Below, one piece after another: positions 1-12,300 of a stretch of 64,000 bases of DNA. The DNA is from Paraspadella gotoi (lineage: Eukaryota; Chaetognatha): positions 25,559,293-25,623,292 of the forward strand of contig CM119267.1 in assembly GCA_051294375.1 (NCBI GenBank), in the 5' to 3' direction. The position numbers and the translations under genes are program-made. Each line of letters opens with the position of its first letter. Within the stretch, counting starts at the first letter, position 1. The notes beneath the pieces are model-generated. The model worked only from the letters and a program-made list of their open reading frames with translations, was not told the DNA's origin and did no database searches.

Positions 1-509
1 CAAAACAAATTATGTCAATATGGGCAGATTCGAAAGCTTGACGTCTTGGAAGCCAATGGAGGTAGAGCGCGATCAAAATTTCATTTTATCATGCCCAAAA
101 ATGGTATTTAAATGGACTGGTCAGGCCGTTTTTCCCTATTCCAAGAAAACCTCCTGGCTCTTTTGAGTAAAAAAGACCAAATCATACATATCAGTACAGT
201 TTCCGAAACCTTATTGTTTTCTCTACATGATGAAAAAAGGAAAATTAAATTCTTGCAATCTTAATTGCTTGATAAAGCAATCAAATAACTGGTTTTTTAG
301 GTGAAAACTGCATAGTCAAGCCTTCATTTTTTTTCAATTTTGAACCACAATTGACAGAAACTGTTATGATTTACTATTCAAATCGGGTATGAGCGCGGGC
401 TTAATTCAAAGCGTTTTCTCAAAATAAGGCAAAATTTAAAAAAGTCCAATAAAAACTATTAAAAACAAAATCGTCGCACAGTGTTGCTTGTGAGTCCCAA
501 ATGCTAGAA

Positions 510-805
510 AAATAATTTTTTAAATTTTTTATATTATTATATAATATATAAAATATTTATATAAATATAATTATAGTGTTAAGAATGAATTTTTTTATTC
601 AATCCGAGAAAGGTAGTACTATATATTAAAAGTATATATGCTTAAAAAATTATATTTTAAATAAAATTAACTAATTTTTCTAAACTGCGACAATTTTTTT
701 TATCATGATATAATTAAAAAATATAAAATAAAATTTTAATTTTTATAATATATAATAATTATATTAATATAATAAAATTTTAAAAAATAAATTTTTTTAT
801 TTTAA

Positions 806-836
<31 letters not shown>

Positions 837-1080
837 AATACTAATAATAAAAATAATAATATTAAATAAAATTAAATTTTTTTTATTTCTTAATTATAAT
901 TATTATTTTTATTATTTTTATTATTATTATTTAATTATTATTATATAATCTGATAATATATTATATTAATTTATTTTATTTATTTAAAATTATATAAAAT
1001 TACTTTTTAATTATTTTAATATTCAAATAAATTTTTAAAAAAATTATTTTTATAATTATATATAATAAAAAAATTATTTT
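510..1080. repeat. A/T-only low-complexity block
   Basis: About 570 bp almost devoid of G and C, with runs of TAA/ATA trinucleotides (for example around 805-850). No coding or element structure is visible inside it. Confidence 0.85.
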
Positions 1081-1419
1081 TAACTGAACCGGATTTTTTC
1101 TGAAAAATTCAGGCCCAGGATCTCACCTGTGCGATGGTTCTAAAGCTTAGTACTACGCATAATACTAATCTTTGTTGGATCAAAACGAGCTCGATTTTAA
1201 GCAAAGTTGATCGGTTTGAAAAGCGATTTTTGCGATTGCTTTTGGCGGATTCTTTTGAACGGATTGTCGGATTATGATGAAATTATGCATGTAGATAATG
1301 TTTGCAATTGTCTATCGAACGCTACCAAATTTGATAGAAAACAAATGAGTTGTTTAGAAACGATGCTCATCCCCAATCTAGGTAGGAGCCGACGTCGTTC
1401 TAAGACATCGAGGAAGAGA

Positions 1420-1990
1420 TTTTCAATGGAGATTTTCGTTCAAATCTGACTACCAAACAATATAAACGTTCCTGGGAAAAATTCCGGTAAAAAATCTATG
1501 TAAAAACACTGGATCCTGATCCTGTTGTATCTGAAGGGCTCGCATATTTTTTCTCTTGACAAATCATCATCATCTTGATATCAAACAAGCCAGAACAAAG
1601 ACTGCTTTTTGAAAACGATATAAACGTGACTGAGGTATGTTCCTGTTCAACAAATGACGTCCAATTTTGGAATCCTTTGGCAAAGTGTCTGAAGGGCTCT
1701 TAAAATTTTCTTTTACATTTTATTTGGTTATTTTGATATGATACGATCATGGGAAAGTGAATTAGTCCATTTTGGTGAAATTTTTATTTAAAGTAAAGGT
1801 AAAAGAGGAGCTAACGATCGGAAATCTAAGAGGTTTTCAACCGGGAGTCAGATTCGGGAAAAATCTTCTATGGCAAAAATCTTCCAAAGAAGGGGTGGAT
1901 TTTCCGAAGATTTTGGTTAAAATTTTCTATATTTATGGTCGGATTTTTTTAAAACTTAATATTTATAATATTGCCATCATTCTATCTTGG
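1420..1990 (+). repeat. Dispersed repeat, copy 1
   Basis: Blocks such as GTTCAAATCTGACTACCA, GATATCAAACAAGCCAG and GTGTCTGAAG-GCT recur in the same order around 5212-5660 in the second RSKR intron, and its 3' part (shared GGGGTGGATTTT-like text) is echoed near 6350-6540. This marks a dispersed, diverged repeat family with no coding capacity seen. Confidence 0.6.
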
Positions 1991-2044
1991 CGGGTATAAG
2001 AATATATTAAAAAAACCTCTGGCTTTGTTCGTCAGAGCTTAGTC

Positions 2045-2312
2045 CTAATCTAGGAAAGTGTCCCCACTACAGGTTGATGTATTCGTTTTTATCCTGCGGC
2101 CCAAAGGGGCCGCATTTTTTTTTTAAAAATAGATAATTATTCCGTTTTTCCCCACAAAACACTTACTAAAACACTATTATTCAAAACAATGAGCCTTTCA
2201 TTAATGTTTTATTTATAAAAAAATTTAAATCTTATATTTTTAAGTGGGTAAAAAGATTTTTAATACTCTTCTCACTTTTGAATGTCAGTGTTCCGAATTA
2301 CCCCGCACTATG
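2045..2312 (+). mobile_element. Deleted copy of TIR element family (GTAGTGCGGG ends)
   Basis: It shares an internal block with the fuller copy at 21306-22564: the start GGAAAGTGTCCCC..CTACAGG, a hairpin at 2095-2114 and the shared AGCCTTTCATTAATGTTTTA. It ends in the same terminal repeat, GTGTTCCGAATTACCCCGCACTA. The left terminal repeat is missing, so this is a deletion derivative. Confidence 0.7.
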
Positions 2313-3274
2313 CTACTGATTTGATATACAAAGTTTAAATTGGGTTTAAGTCAAGGTTAAACCCCCCAATTCGTGCTCACTTCTTTTTTTTTTTCAATCA
2401 TTCCCTGCAATGCTTTATTTATTTCTTTTAAAAATAAATTAATAAAAAACGGTGTGAGAGTTACTCGCTTTTTTAAAAAAAAAATTGCGAACAGGACCGA
2501 TTTCTCTTTATTTCATTTTCAATTTTTTATCTTAAATCTTTCGTTTTGAACTGATTTTTTTCAGAAGCTTCGAGTCTCGATTCCACGATGTAGACTCAGC
2601 GGGGGAAACATTTTAGACTCGAGAGACTCGGGGACCCAACCGTTCCGTGCCTCCGCCTCCTCCTCTTCCTCCTCCTTCAAGTCGAGACGAGAGACAGTTC
2701 ATTTATTTATTTGACTAAGAAAAAAAAATCGTATATGACAACTTCAAGTAGAAACATAACATTTATGACAAAAAAAAAACCACATAAATCTCAGACTATA
2801 TTTTTTTTTATCACAAACCTAATTGATAAAAGAAAACTAACACAAAAATTAAACCTTTTAATCCTCTCCTTCCAAAAGCAAAACAAAAAGGCAATTCGCT
2901 CTTCCCTTTTCTTCTAACGCAAATCCGCACTTTTCGCAAAATCTCGTTTCTCACGACGAGGGTCGATTTGAATTTTTAAAAACCCCTGCAAAGAATTTAA
3001 CTGCACTCACTTCTACTTTACTCAACTTTCGAAGAAAAAGAAAAAAAGAAAAAGAACCAAAAAAAAAAAAAAAAAAAAAAAGAAAAAGCCAAATATCTCT
3101 TTTTTCGTCGATGGGCGGAACCTCGGAACCGGACCGGAATTCGGCGCTTACTCGAACCGGCGCCTATTGGCGTCTTTCTCTCTTTTTTCTCAATTCTCTT
3201 TTCACGTTTACGGCCTCTCGCATTTTCTTTTTGGCGAGCGTCCAATTTTGTCAACGATTCTATTTTTTGTATGA

Positions 3275-3301
<27 letters not shown>
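3275..3301 (+). repeat. (CT)n microsatellite just upstream of RSKR start
   Basis: About 13 CT units end 34 bp before the ATG at 3336. It lies in the inferred 5' UTR or core promoter; a similar but much longer CT run precedes FBF1. Confidence 0.9.
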
Positions 3302-3305
<4 letters not shown>

Positions 3306-3335
3306 CGGAGTGAATTTCCACGTTGAAGAGAAGCG

Positions 3336-6300
3336 ATGGGGAACGTGGATTCGACGTCTGAAGGTGTGGCCTCGGAAGAACTCGACGCTATCTCCGGTGA
3401 GTAACTCTGTCTCGTTTTTGAGCGTTCCAAAAGTTTTTCACGGTTTTTCATTCAAGGTAGCGGTAGCCGACCATATTCAAATTTTAAAGGGAACAGTATT
3501 AAACGAATCCATTATTGGTATTAGTTATTGTGTTAAAATATTTTTTGCAAAATTGTTCCAAACCATGAGTAATTCGCTAATTAAAATTATTATTTTACTA
3601 TATTAAGTAAAATTTTTTTTTTATATTTTAAGTTTTTTTAATTGATTCTGATAGAGCTCAAAAAGTTAGGCAAAAAATATAATTAAAACTTTTTTAAATT
3701 TTAATGTTTTGTCACTGAAAATGAGCAAAAACTACCAAAATTATCGGATAATGATGATGAGAATGATTTTTTCAGGTTTTTCCTAATTTTGACCCACTTA
3801 TCATCAAAATATTAAAAAAAAGAATTATACTTTGTACAATGTGTAGTCAACTTTTTATAAGCTATCTGAATCTGCTTTTAGAAATACAAAAAAAAATTTT
3901 GACATTTCCTATCTATAAATAATTATTAAAAAATTAATTACTAGTGTTTCTAGCCATTTTAGAAAATTTTGGTCCATTGAAAGTTTTCTCAAAAATGTAT
4001 GAAGTTTCATTTGGGAAGGTTCCCAAATCAAACTTCTGACCCACCCCATTGACAAAGTTTAGGCGGAACGTTGACGCGCCAATCTCGCTTCAATTTTCGG
4101 AAAAGCGTCAGGAAGAAACTCATGTCTTTCCGGTGAGAAAACCCGGGATTAGTAAATTAATGAATAACTTTTAGATAAAAAATTCATAAATAAATTTTAT
4201 TCCCTTTACTAATATTTTTCCATTAATTCTCACGCGATTTATCTCACTATTCTTTCTATATCTTTTCCTCCTTCTCCACAGAACTCTCTCGATGCGTTCG
4301 ATTCGCAGCCTGAAAAGCCTCAGCCTCCGTTCTCTATCGATCCGGTCCAATTCTTCTGTCCGGACTTGGTCTCGCTATTCGCGGAAGCCGTGGCAGCACG
4401 CCACGCTCGCCTCTCTCTACAACGCGTCGAAGGCGGCTTGGCCCGTGCCCATCTACGAAGCCCTCTTCTTGCCCGAGTTCTCCATCAAGGGCGCCGTTGA
4501 TGAGACAGACTTCGAGGTGATTTTTTTTTAGCCGGATATGCTTACAGCATAAATCTTGTCACTTGTCAGAACATCGAATTGTGATAAATTATGCAAAAAA
4601 TTAATGACTGTCCGTCCTTCCGTCCGTCTCTCCTTCCGTCCGTCTCTCCTTCCGTCCGTCGGTCCGTCCGTCCGTCCTCCCGTCCCTCCGTCCGTCCTCC
4701 CTTAGCTTTGAACGACTATTACTCATGAAGAATTTTAGAAAATTAAAATTTAGCATATAAAAACATGAACATAAAAACCAATAAAATATTTTTGGTAAAT
4801 TATTTTTTAATTTATACATTAGTGGGCACAAGTGAGCTATATTTATATATAGTAATAAAGTATATAATAGGCTAAAATTTCAAAATGCAAATTTTTAAAT
4901 TTTAAGATCGGATTTGGATTCCTTGCAAAAAAGTTATTATAAGAAAGTACAATTCTTTTTTAAAAATTATTTTATTAAGTTAGTCAAAATGTAAAAAACT
5001 ATATTTTAAGACGCCCGATTTTGAATTTCCAGCTTAAAAATATAGTTTTTGTAATTCTAACCTACCTTAATAACATAATTTTTGAAAAAGATTTATACTT
5101 TCTTATATTAACTTTAACAAGGAATCTGAATCTGTTCTCAGAATTAAAAAAAACACCATTTTAAAATTTTGACATTATATAAGGGTAATAAATAAAATTC
5201 AAACATTTTTCTAATAGAGAATTCCGTTCAAATCTGACTACCACAAATTGCAAACGCGTTTGCCAGAAATTCGGTTAAAAAACACTTGTAAAAACGCACG
5301 ATTCCGAGAGCGTTACATCTGAAGAGCTTGTCCTATTCGTTTTATGGCATTTGATAAAGGATTTAATATCAAACAAGCCAGGGGAAATGCACTACTCATC
5401 TCCGGAGAATTTTCAAACCATCATTTTTACTATAGAAATGAAAGGGAAAGTTTACAAACTTAAAATTGCAAACGGGATTGCTATTGTTCCTGTTACATGA
5501 GCGACTTCGAATTTCGCGATTCTGATAGCTTTGTGTCTGAAGAGCTTGTCCTATTTTCTTTTTTTCATTTATAATGATTTTGACATATAAATGATCAGTT
5601 TTAAATGAAATAGTCCGGTTTGAATCGCGAAATTTTTATTTAAAAAAGAAATTAAAGGAAGGTTGAGAAAAAAAACTGATTTTTCCTAATATCTTTTGAA
5701 GGAATAAAGATAAAGGGATGGTAAAGTACCAAATAAAAGCCATAATCATAGGGCACATACAAGATACAATTTAGAATTACTTATGCTGAAACCTCCTTAC
5801 AGGGTGAGTGTCAAACTAAGTCAAAATTATAATGAATTTTAAAACTAATGACACCCCTAATAGAATAAATGAAAATTTAATTCTTTTTAATGATTCTGAA
5901 AGAAAAAGGCTAAATTGTACTCTAGTAAAACTATAAAGTTTTTGATAAAGAAATGTAAATTGTTTGTACACTTAAATATTTGCTTGTCTCATTTTACAAG
6001 CATGCTTACAAAATTCTACAAAATATTATTCACCCCATCACAGCCTAAGTATTTATCTTTCTTTTCTACCAGCAAAAAGTAAACATTATTTTATGCTAGA
6101 GAACAGGGATGTTTCCTGAAATGAGCCGGAAGACATTCAACTTCTTCACTTTACTGTCATTTTTCAATAATAAAATAGGTGAATTTTTTACTTATTTAAC
6201 TCACAGGCTTCACAAGACATTATACTTTGATAATATCCCAATGTTAATGTAATTTATTATATTTTTTACCCAGAAATCATAAAATAACAAAGTTGTGGAT

Positions 6301-9300
6301 TCCCTTTGCTCGTTTAAGAAAAAAAATTAACTAGCAGAATTATAAGTTTGTAAGAGGAAGTCAGAATCGGCAAAAATCTTAAAAGGGGAGAATGTTGAAA
6401 AAAAGGGGTGGAATTTTGATGGGTTTCCTAAGATTTCTCCACAATGTGAGGTCCGATTAAAGCGAAACTTGAGATTTACAATATTCCCGTCATTCCACAT
6501 CTATCGATATAAAAATATAAGAAAAAAGTCACTGGCTTCTTTTTCTATAGCGGCTTCCTAAGTACTATATACAAAATAAGCTGACTGGGCTACTATATTT
6601 ATAAAAAAGAAAAATAACTACAGATTAGTATTCACTAATATGATAGTTTTCAAGATATAACTGCTAAATTTTGATTCCAAACTTTCACTTCACTCTAGTG
6701 TATAGGGCGATTGACTTAGAATTTTTTATATGGGTAGGAAAGTGTGTGATTGAGCTGGAAATCAAGTTTAGATTAAGCAAAAGACCTTTTGATTTTTTAA
6801 TAAAATATTTTCTTTCCCTCAAAAGGTTATCAACGTGATCTCCCGAGGGGCCTTCGGTAACGTATACAAAGTGAGACGGAAAACAAACTCGCTCACCTTA
6901 GCCATGAAGGTTCGACAATCGATTCTCAATTTGATGCGCGGGTGTCCGAAAATAAAACGGTTCCTTTTTACATGCAATCCTTTTTTTATCACAGGTGATG
7001 TCTAAATCCGAGGTTATTACCAACGACGCCGTGCAACAGTGCAAGGACGAAGTTACTATTCAGTATTGCTTGGGACACCACCCTTTCATTGTCCAGGTTT
7101 GCGAATACTACGCGACCATGAGTAGCCGTTGGGAATTTTGATTCCACGTTTCTTTCCCAGGTTTTTCATTATTGGCAATCGAAGAGGAATTTATACATCG
7201 TTATGGAGTTCGTGTCGCACGGAGAATTGTTCAGCCTTTGGCAACGCCTTCCAGTTTTCCCCGAGGATTTGATAAAGGTCTACGTGGCCCAGCTGGCTCT
7301 GGTCCTGGACTACCTTCACTCCTCGGGCGTCATCTATCGTGACATGAAGATGGAGAACGTGCTACTGACTCCGCAGGGTCATCTACTGGTCACCGATTTC
7401 GGTCTTTCCAAGTGGCTCACCGCCCATGAGAGGACGTGGACCATTTGTGGCACCCTGCAGTACATGGCACCGGAGGTTCTCTCCGCCCATGACGGAGGTG
7501 AAGAGGGAGAATAGTAGAAAAGGTTTTGATATCTTTAAATTGTTTGTTTAAAGTTTGTTGTTTAATTGTTAGGTTATGGACACGAGGCTGACTGGTGGGC
7601 TTTGGGAATTCTTCTTTATGCTCTAGTCGCCGGCACATTTCCAGTTTATGGCGCCCACAACCATTTACAGGTTTGTTGTTGTTGTCGATATGGTTACGAA
7701 GTCGCACCACCTATGTTTATTTCATTCGTTTTAACTACTGTACATAGCGTACAAATGAAAGCAATCGCTTTGCGTTTGCGACGATCTCGTAACGCTTTTG
7801 CGCATAAGTGGCTTAGTCGTCGTCGTTGTTGTCGTCGTCGTTGGCGTTCCAACTTATCGATCGCCTTTTTGATGATTAAATTTGGGTGTATGAAGCTGAA
7901 AATTTATATACAGCTTCTCATCATCGAGGTCCTTGAAATTGGGTGAGGACAGTAATTAAATATGTTTTGTTTACGTTTTATCAAAACAAACAAATTTCCT
8001 TTATTTTTATTTTTATGTCTTCTTCTCTCTCTGTTTTCTCTTTTAATTACAGGGGTGGGACCATATATCGAGACAAAATTTACAAAATCATTACTCTAAA
8101 ACTCTTAATTATTTTTATAATCTGAATTAATATTTGTATAATATTCTCTCTTAGCTTTTAGACGATATTTTAATCTTTTTGAGATTCTTTAATATACTGC
8201 TTTTTTTGATGCAGCAAAGGCAACTGCTCGATTTTCTCCGCACGGTTTGGAAGAAAAATGTTTGAAAATTTATTATTTAATCTCATTCTAAGACATAACA
8301 TTTAAAAAGATTCTTTGGAAATACTCATTTATAGTATAATAATACTTCTGGCAAGGGGTACATAAGTAATAAGTATGGCATTTATACTATGCAATGTAAG
8401 GTGTGCGTATAAAAATGACTAAATGATTTGAAAACGTCCACAACGCCCTGTAGTTGTTTAAAATTTGTTATTGTTTCATTGCATATGAAAGTAAAAAGAC
8501 AGAAAAATCTTTTGGCAACTATTTTATTATTGTATCTCAAATCGTTCAGACAGGGCAGGACGTTAAGTTTTGTCTCGATATAGGGTCCCACCCCTGTATA
8601 TGTAGCTCTCTCTCTTTCTTTTTCCCAATCGCTGATTCCTTGGGCTCTACAGGAGCTTTCTTTCTTTTTCTCTCTTTTCTCCTGCTGATTCGTCCGCTGA
8701 TTCTCTCTCTCTCTCTGCGTTTTTATTAAAAAAAAGATTCAATTAGGATTGAACTCATAAAATTAGGCAACGCATTCGTGCATGTTATCATTTTGCTATC
8801 GCAAACAATTCGAGTTTTATTTTGTTCTTTCTTCTCGTCACTTCTCTCTTATTTTTATTTTTCTTTCTTTCCTTTTTATTCTTTCTTTCCTTTTTTATTC
8901 TTTCTTTCCTTTCTATTCTTTCTTTCCTTTCTATTCTTTCTTTCCTTTCTACAGAAGGCTTCATATTATAATGTGGTACCCCTTTCTTGTGACCAGAATC
9001 TGTTCCTACTGCTTCTGCAGGGTTTCTCTCTTTTTTCTTTTTCTCCTGATGCTTCTGCTGCTGCCTTTTGATTTCTTTCTTTTTTTTCTCTCTCTCTCTC
9101 ACTAGGGGGAGACTAACTCAGTAAGGTGGTTAAGAAATTTAATTAAGCACCTGCTCAATCGAAAATTTAAACATTTTTTTAAAAATTTGAATAGACAAAA
9201 TTTTTTTAATATTACTCCATATATTAATTTTTTAATATTTATCTAGAAATAGGAAAGGCTAAAAAATTTTTTTGATTTTTGATTTTTAAGAGGAAAGGTC

Positions 9301-12300
9301 ATTCAGCATAAACAATACGTAATCATTGATTTGTTAGAGCTAATTATACGAGAAATACATTATAGTCATCAGTAATCACAAAGAAATAAGTTCTTATTTA
9401 TTTGTGTTCATTCTGTTTTCAATAATTTTTTTAAATGGGTAAATAACAAAATTGTTAAGTTAAATGGGTAAGCACATTTTTTAAAGATTTGTTTTTCAAT
9501 CTGGTTGTTAAAAAGTTCTAGGTAAGAAGTTAAAACACGGTATGAGAAAAGTTTAGAAGGGAGAAATTAAACAATTAATCTCGTTTATCTGTTGGTTTTC
9601 CAGTCATGAACAAAATCTTCAGTTAAATAGATGGTAAAAAATTCGAGCTACAATGAATCTACACTGAATTTGAAGAGTTGCAGCCTAAACGACTGCAATA
9701 ATATTGAATTAAAAATTTGATTAGCAATCTTAAAAACATTTGTAAAAATGTAAGAGAGGACATTCTGATAAACGTGTTCCAGTTAGAAAGAATTCAGGGT
9801 TAAAGTTTAAAAACGTTTCATTTTCAAGGATACAAGTTGAAATTTAAAAATGTCTCTCTTATTACATTTTTCTAATTCAGTAATAAAAAATTCATAAAAA
9901 AATATCAGATGGATTGGCCTTTTCGTTTGACCTGCAACTCTTCAGATAGGTTTCTTTTATTTTATATTATAATTAAAACCGATATAATATGGGTAGAATG
10001 CATCAAATGCTTAAAGTGAATACATTTTCGGAATCGCCAGGAGCTCAGCTTTCTTAATTTGAATTGAATTGAATGACCCTTTTTCTTAAGGTCAGATTCA
10101 GTTAGTTTGCAAATAGTTGTCTACAAAAATAAATTCTTTTTTCGATATTTTGATCATAAGTGTGTGAAAAATATGAAAAACTATTTATATAATCATTATC
10201 ATTTTTCGATAATTTTATTATTTTTTCTTTAATTTTGACCAAGAAAACATAAATATCTTTGAAAGTTGTAGTTAAATTTTTTATTTAACTTTTTATGCTC
10301 TATCAGAATCCATCAAAAAAGTTAAGATTGATTTAAAAAATTTTTTATCATTATATAGTAATATTGTGATTTTAATAGCAACAATAAAAGCATTTAAATC
10401 GAACTTTTTTAAAAAATTCTTTTTTTTTACCTAAAAGTAGACTTCAAGACTAAAGTTTTAAACCCCGCCCCTATTGAATTTAATTTCATAGTAGATTTCT
10501 ATCATTTAAGTAAGAAGACAGGGATTTCAGCATGAAACCAAAGTGGAATTTATTTGTAGAAAAACAGATATGAAGACGGTGTCAATATTTGGACAGAATG
10601 AATCAAAGCAGAAACAGAGGCTATTTATAATGGGCAAGTAGACGAAGCCAGATTCCTCTTCCGACGGAATCCTCCTTTTCCTCTTCCGGAACTATTGTTC
10701 CTTTACTGGATTTGGCTTCCCAAAATCCCGTTCGAAATCATTCCAGAATCTTCTTCCTCTTCCGGAATCCTCTTCCTTAATCCTGTTTCCTTCTGTTTCC
10801 GGGTTTCATTCTTCTGTGATGCTATTCTCACTCTGCGTTTTTATTTAAAAAAAATTGAATAAGGATTGAACTCGTAAAATTAAGAATTGCATTCGTGCAT
10901 GTTATCATTTTGCTATCGCAACATCGGTTTTTTATTTCGTTTTTTTTTCTCTGATTAGTTTATTTTTTGACAATGAAATCTTTTTTCTCTCTCTTTTTTT
11001 TTTTTTTTTTAACTGTAACTTTAATTTTCCTCGGTATTTTATTATTTTTTTTAAATGACAATCGCAAAATATAATTTTTCTTTCTGTTTATAAATTAATT
11101 TTCATTTCTCAAATTTTATTTTTTTTAGTATCAAAATTTGTCGTCAATCAAGATTTTTCTTATGCGATTGCGACGATCCTTATGCTTTTAAGATTTTTAA
11201 AAGTATTTTGGCGAATCCTAAATTCGCCTCCCGTATAACATGGTGAAACTCAGCTCGTCCCATTGTCTTGGACAGCTAAGTACTAGTTCCCCAACCGTCA
11301 GTTCCGCGTTCTATCCACTCACGGTCATGCTGGTTGAGTGCCAGCTGTCGGGAGATTCCTCACACCCTGGGCATCACACATGTCTCCCCGTTGTCGTAGA
11401 ATAAATAATAACTTGAAAAAAAAAGTTTACGATTTTGTTTTGTTCCGCGTTTCAGATGTTAGACTACGTTCTCCGCTGCGATTATCCTATTCCTCACAAC
11501 TGCTCCTCCAACATGAGAAATTTACTCACTCGTCTCCTCTGCAAAAATCCCACCTTTCGTCTCTCTTGCCTTCAGGTGAGACTTTCTTTTCGTTTATTTG
11601 TGAAAAGTAAAAGATACGAAATGAGTTTTTCACTTCTGTTATATAACTCTACTTTTACTTTTCTTTATTCCTCTCTTCATTTCTTCTCTCTTCTCTCCAT
11701 TTTTCCTCTCCTATCTATTTTAACTCTCTCTCCTTTTTTCTCACTCTCTCTCCATCCGTTTTCCCTTTGTCAGAGCCTCAAATATGAGCCTCTTTTTCAA
11801 GACGTCGATTTCGATCAAGTTTATCACAAAACCATTCAGCCCATCGACGAGTTTCCCCCAGAATTTAGGTGACCGAGATTTTCATGACTTTTATCTCCAA
11901 ATCGCAGCTTCACAAGACGATTATCACGACCTCTTATTTCTCAGGAATCAGTACTTAGCCGAACCTCCTTTGGATTCAATCGAACTTGCCGTCGACGGCC
12001 AACCGATCCGCGCTGTTCCTCCAGTAGCCCTCTCGACCCCGTCGCTTCCCAACACGCCCGTCGCAGGCGCCAAGGTTGGACGTCACGTCGGCGCGGAAGA
12101 AGCGGCGTCGATGGTGGAGGCCGAAGCGAATCGGCACCGATCATCCAGAGATTCTATGAAGGACGATTCGGAGATGCGAAAACCTCCTCTTCATCCTCAG
12201 CATCAACAGCATTCTATTCCTCAACCTCATCACCATCAATCTCAGGCTCTGCAGCAAGATCAACCTCATCAGCCTCCTCGTAATCGGACATCCATCGAAG

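Larger units (their letters stand above)
1..3335. other. Left flank, no gene supported
   Basis: I find no coding exon here. The stretch holds nearly pure A/T sequence, a dispersed repeat, a fragment of a terminal-inverted-repeat element, a purine/pyrimidine-rich patch with clustered GACTCG motifs near 2575-2640, and a CT microsatellite just before the RSKR start. Open frames in it are short and low-complexity. The last 200-300 bp, which are richer in GC, probably contain the RSKR promoter and 5' UTR; this is inferred from position only. Confidence 0.6.

Noticed and set aside
8782-9105. Overlapping frames rich in Phe, Leu and Ser
   Set aside because: Generated by CTTTCTTTCC pyrimidine repeats inside an intron element.
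11869-11944. Reading through the short segment in RSKR as exon
   Set aside because: The frame meets TGA right after GAATTTAGG. Treating it as a 76 bp intron restores the frame at 11945.
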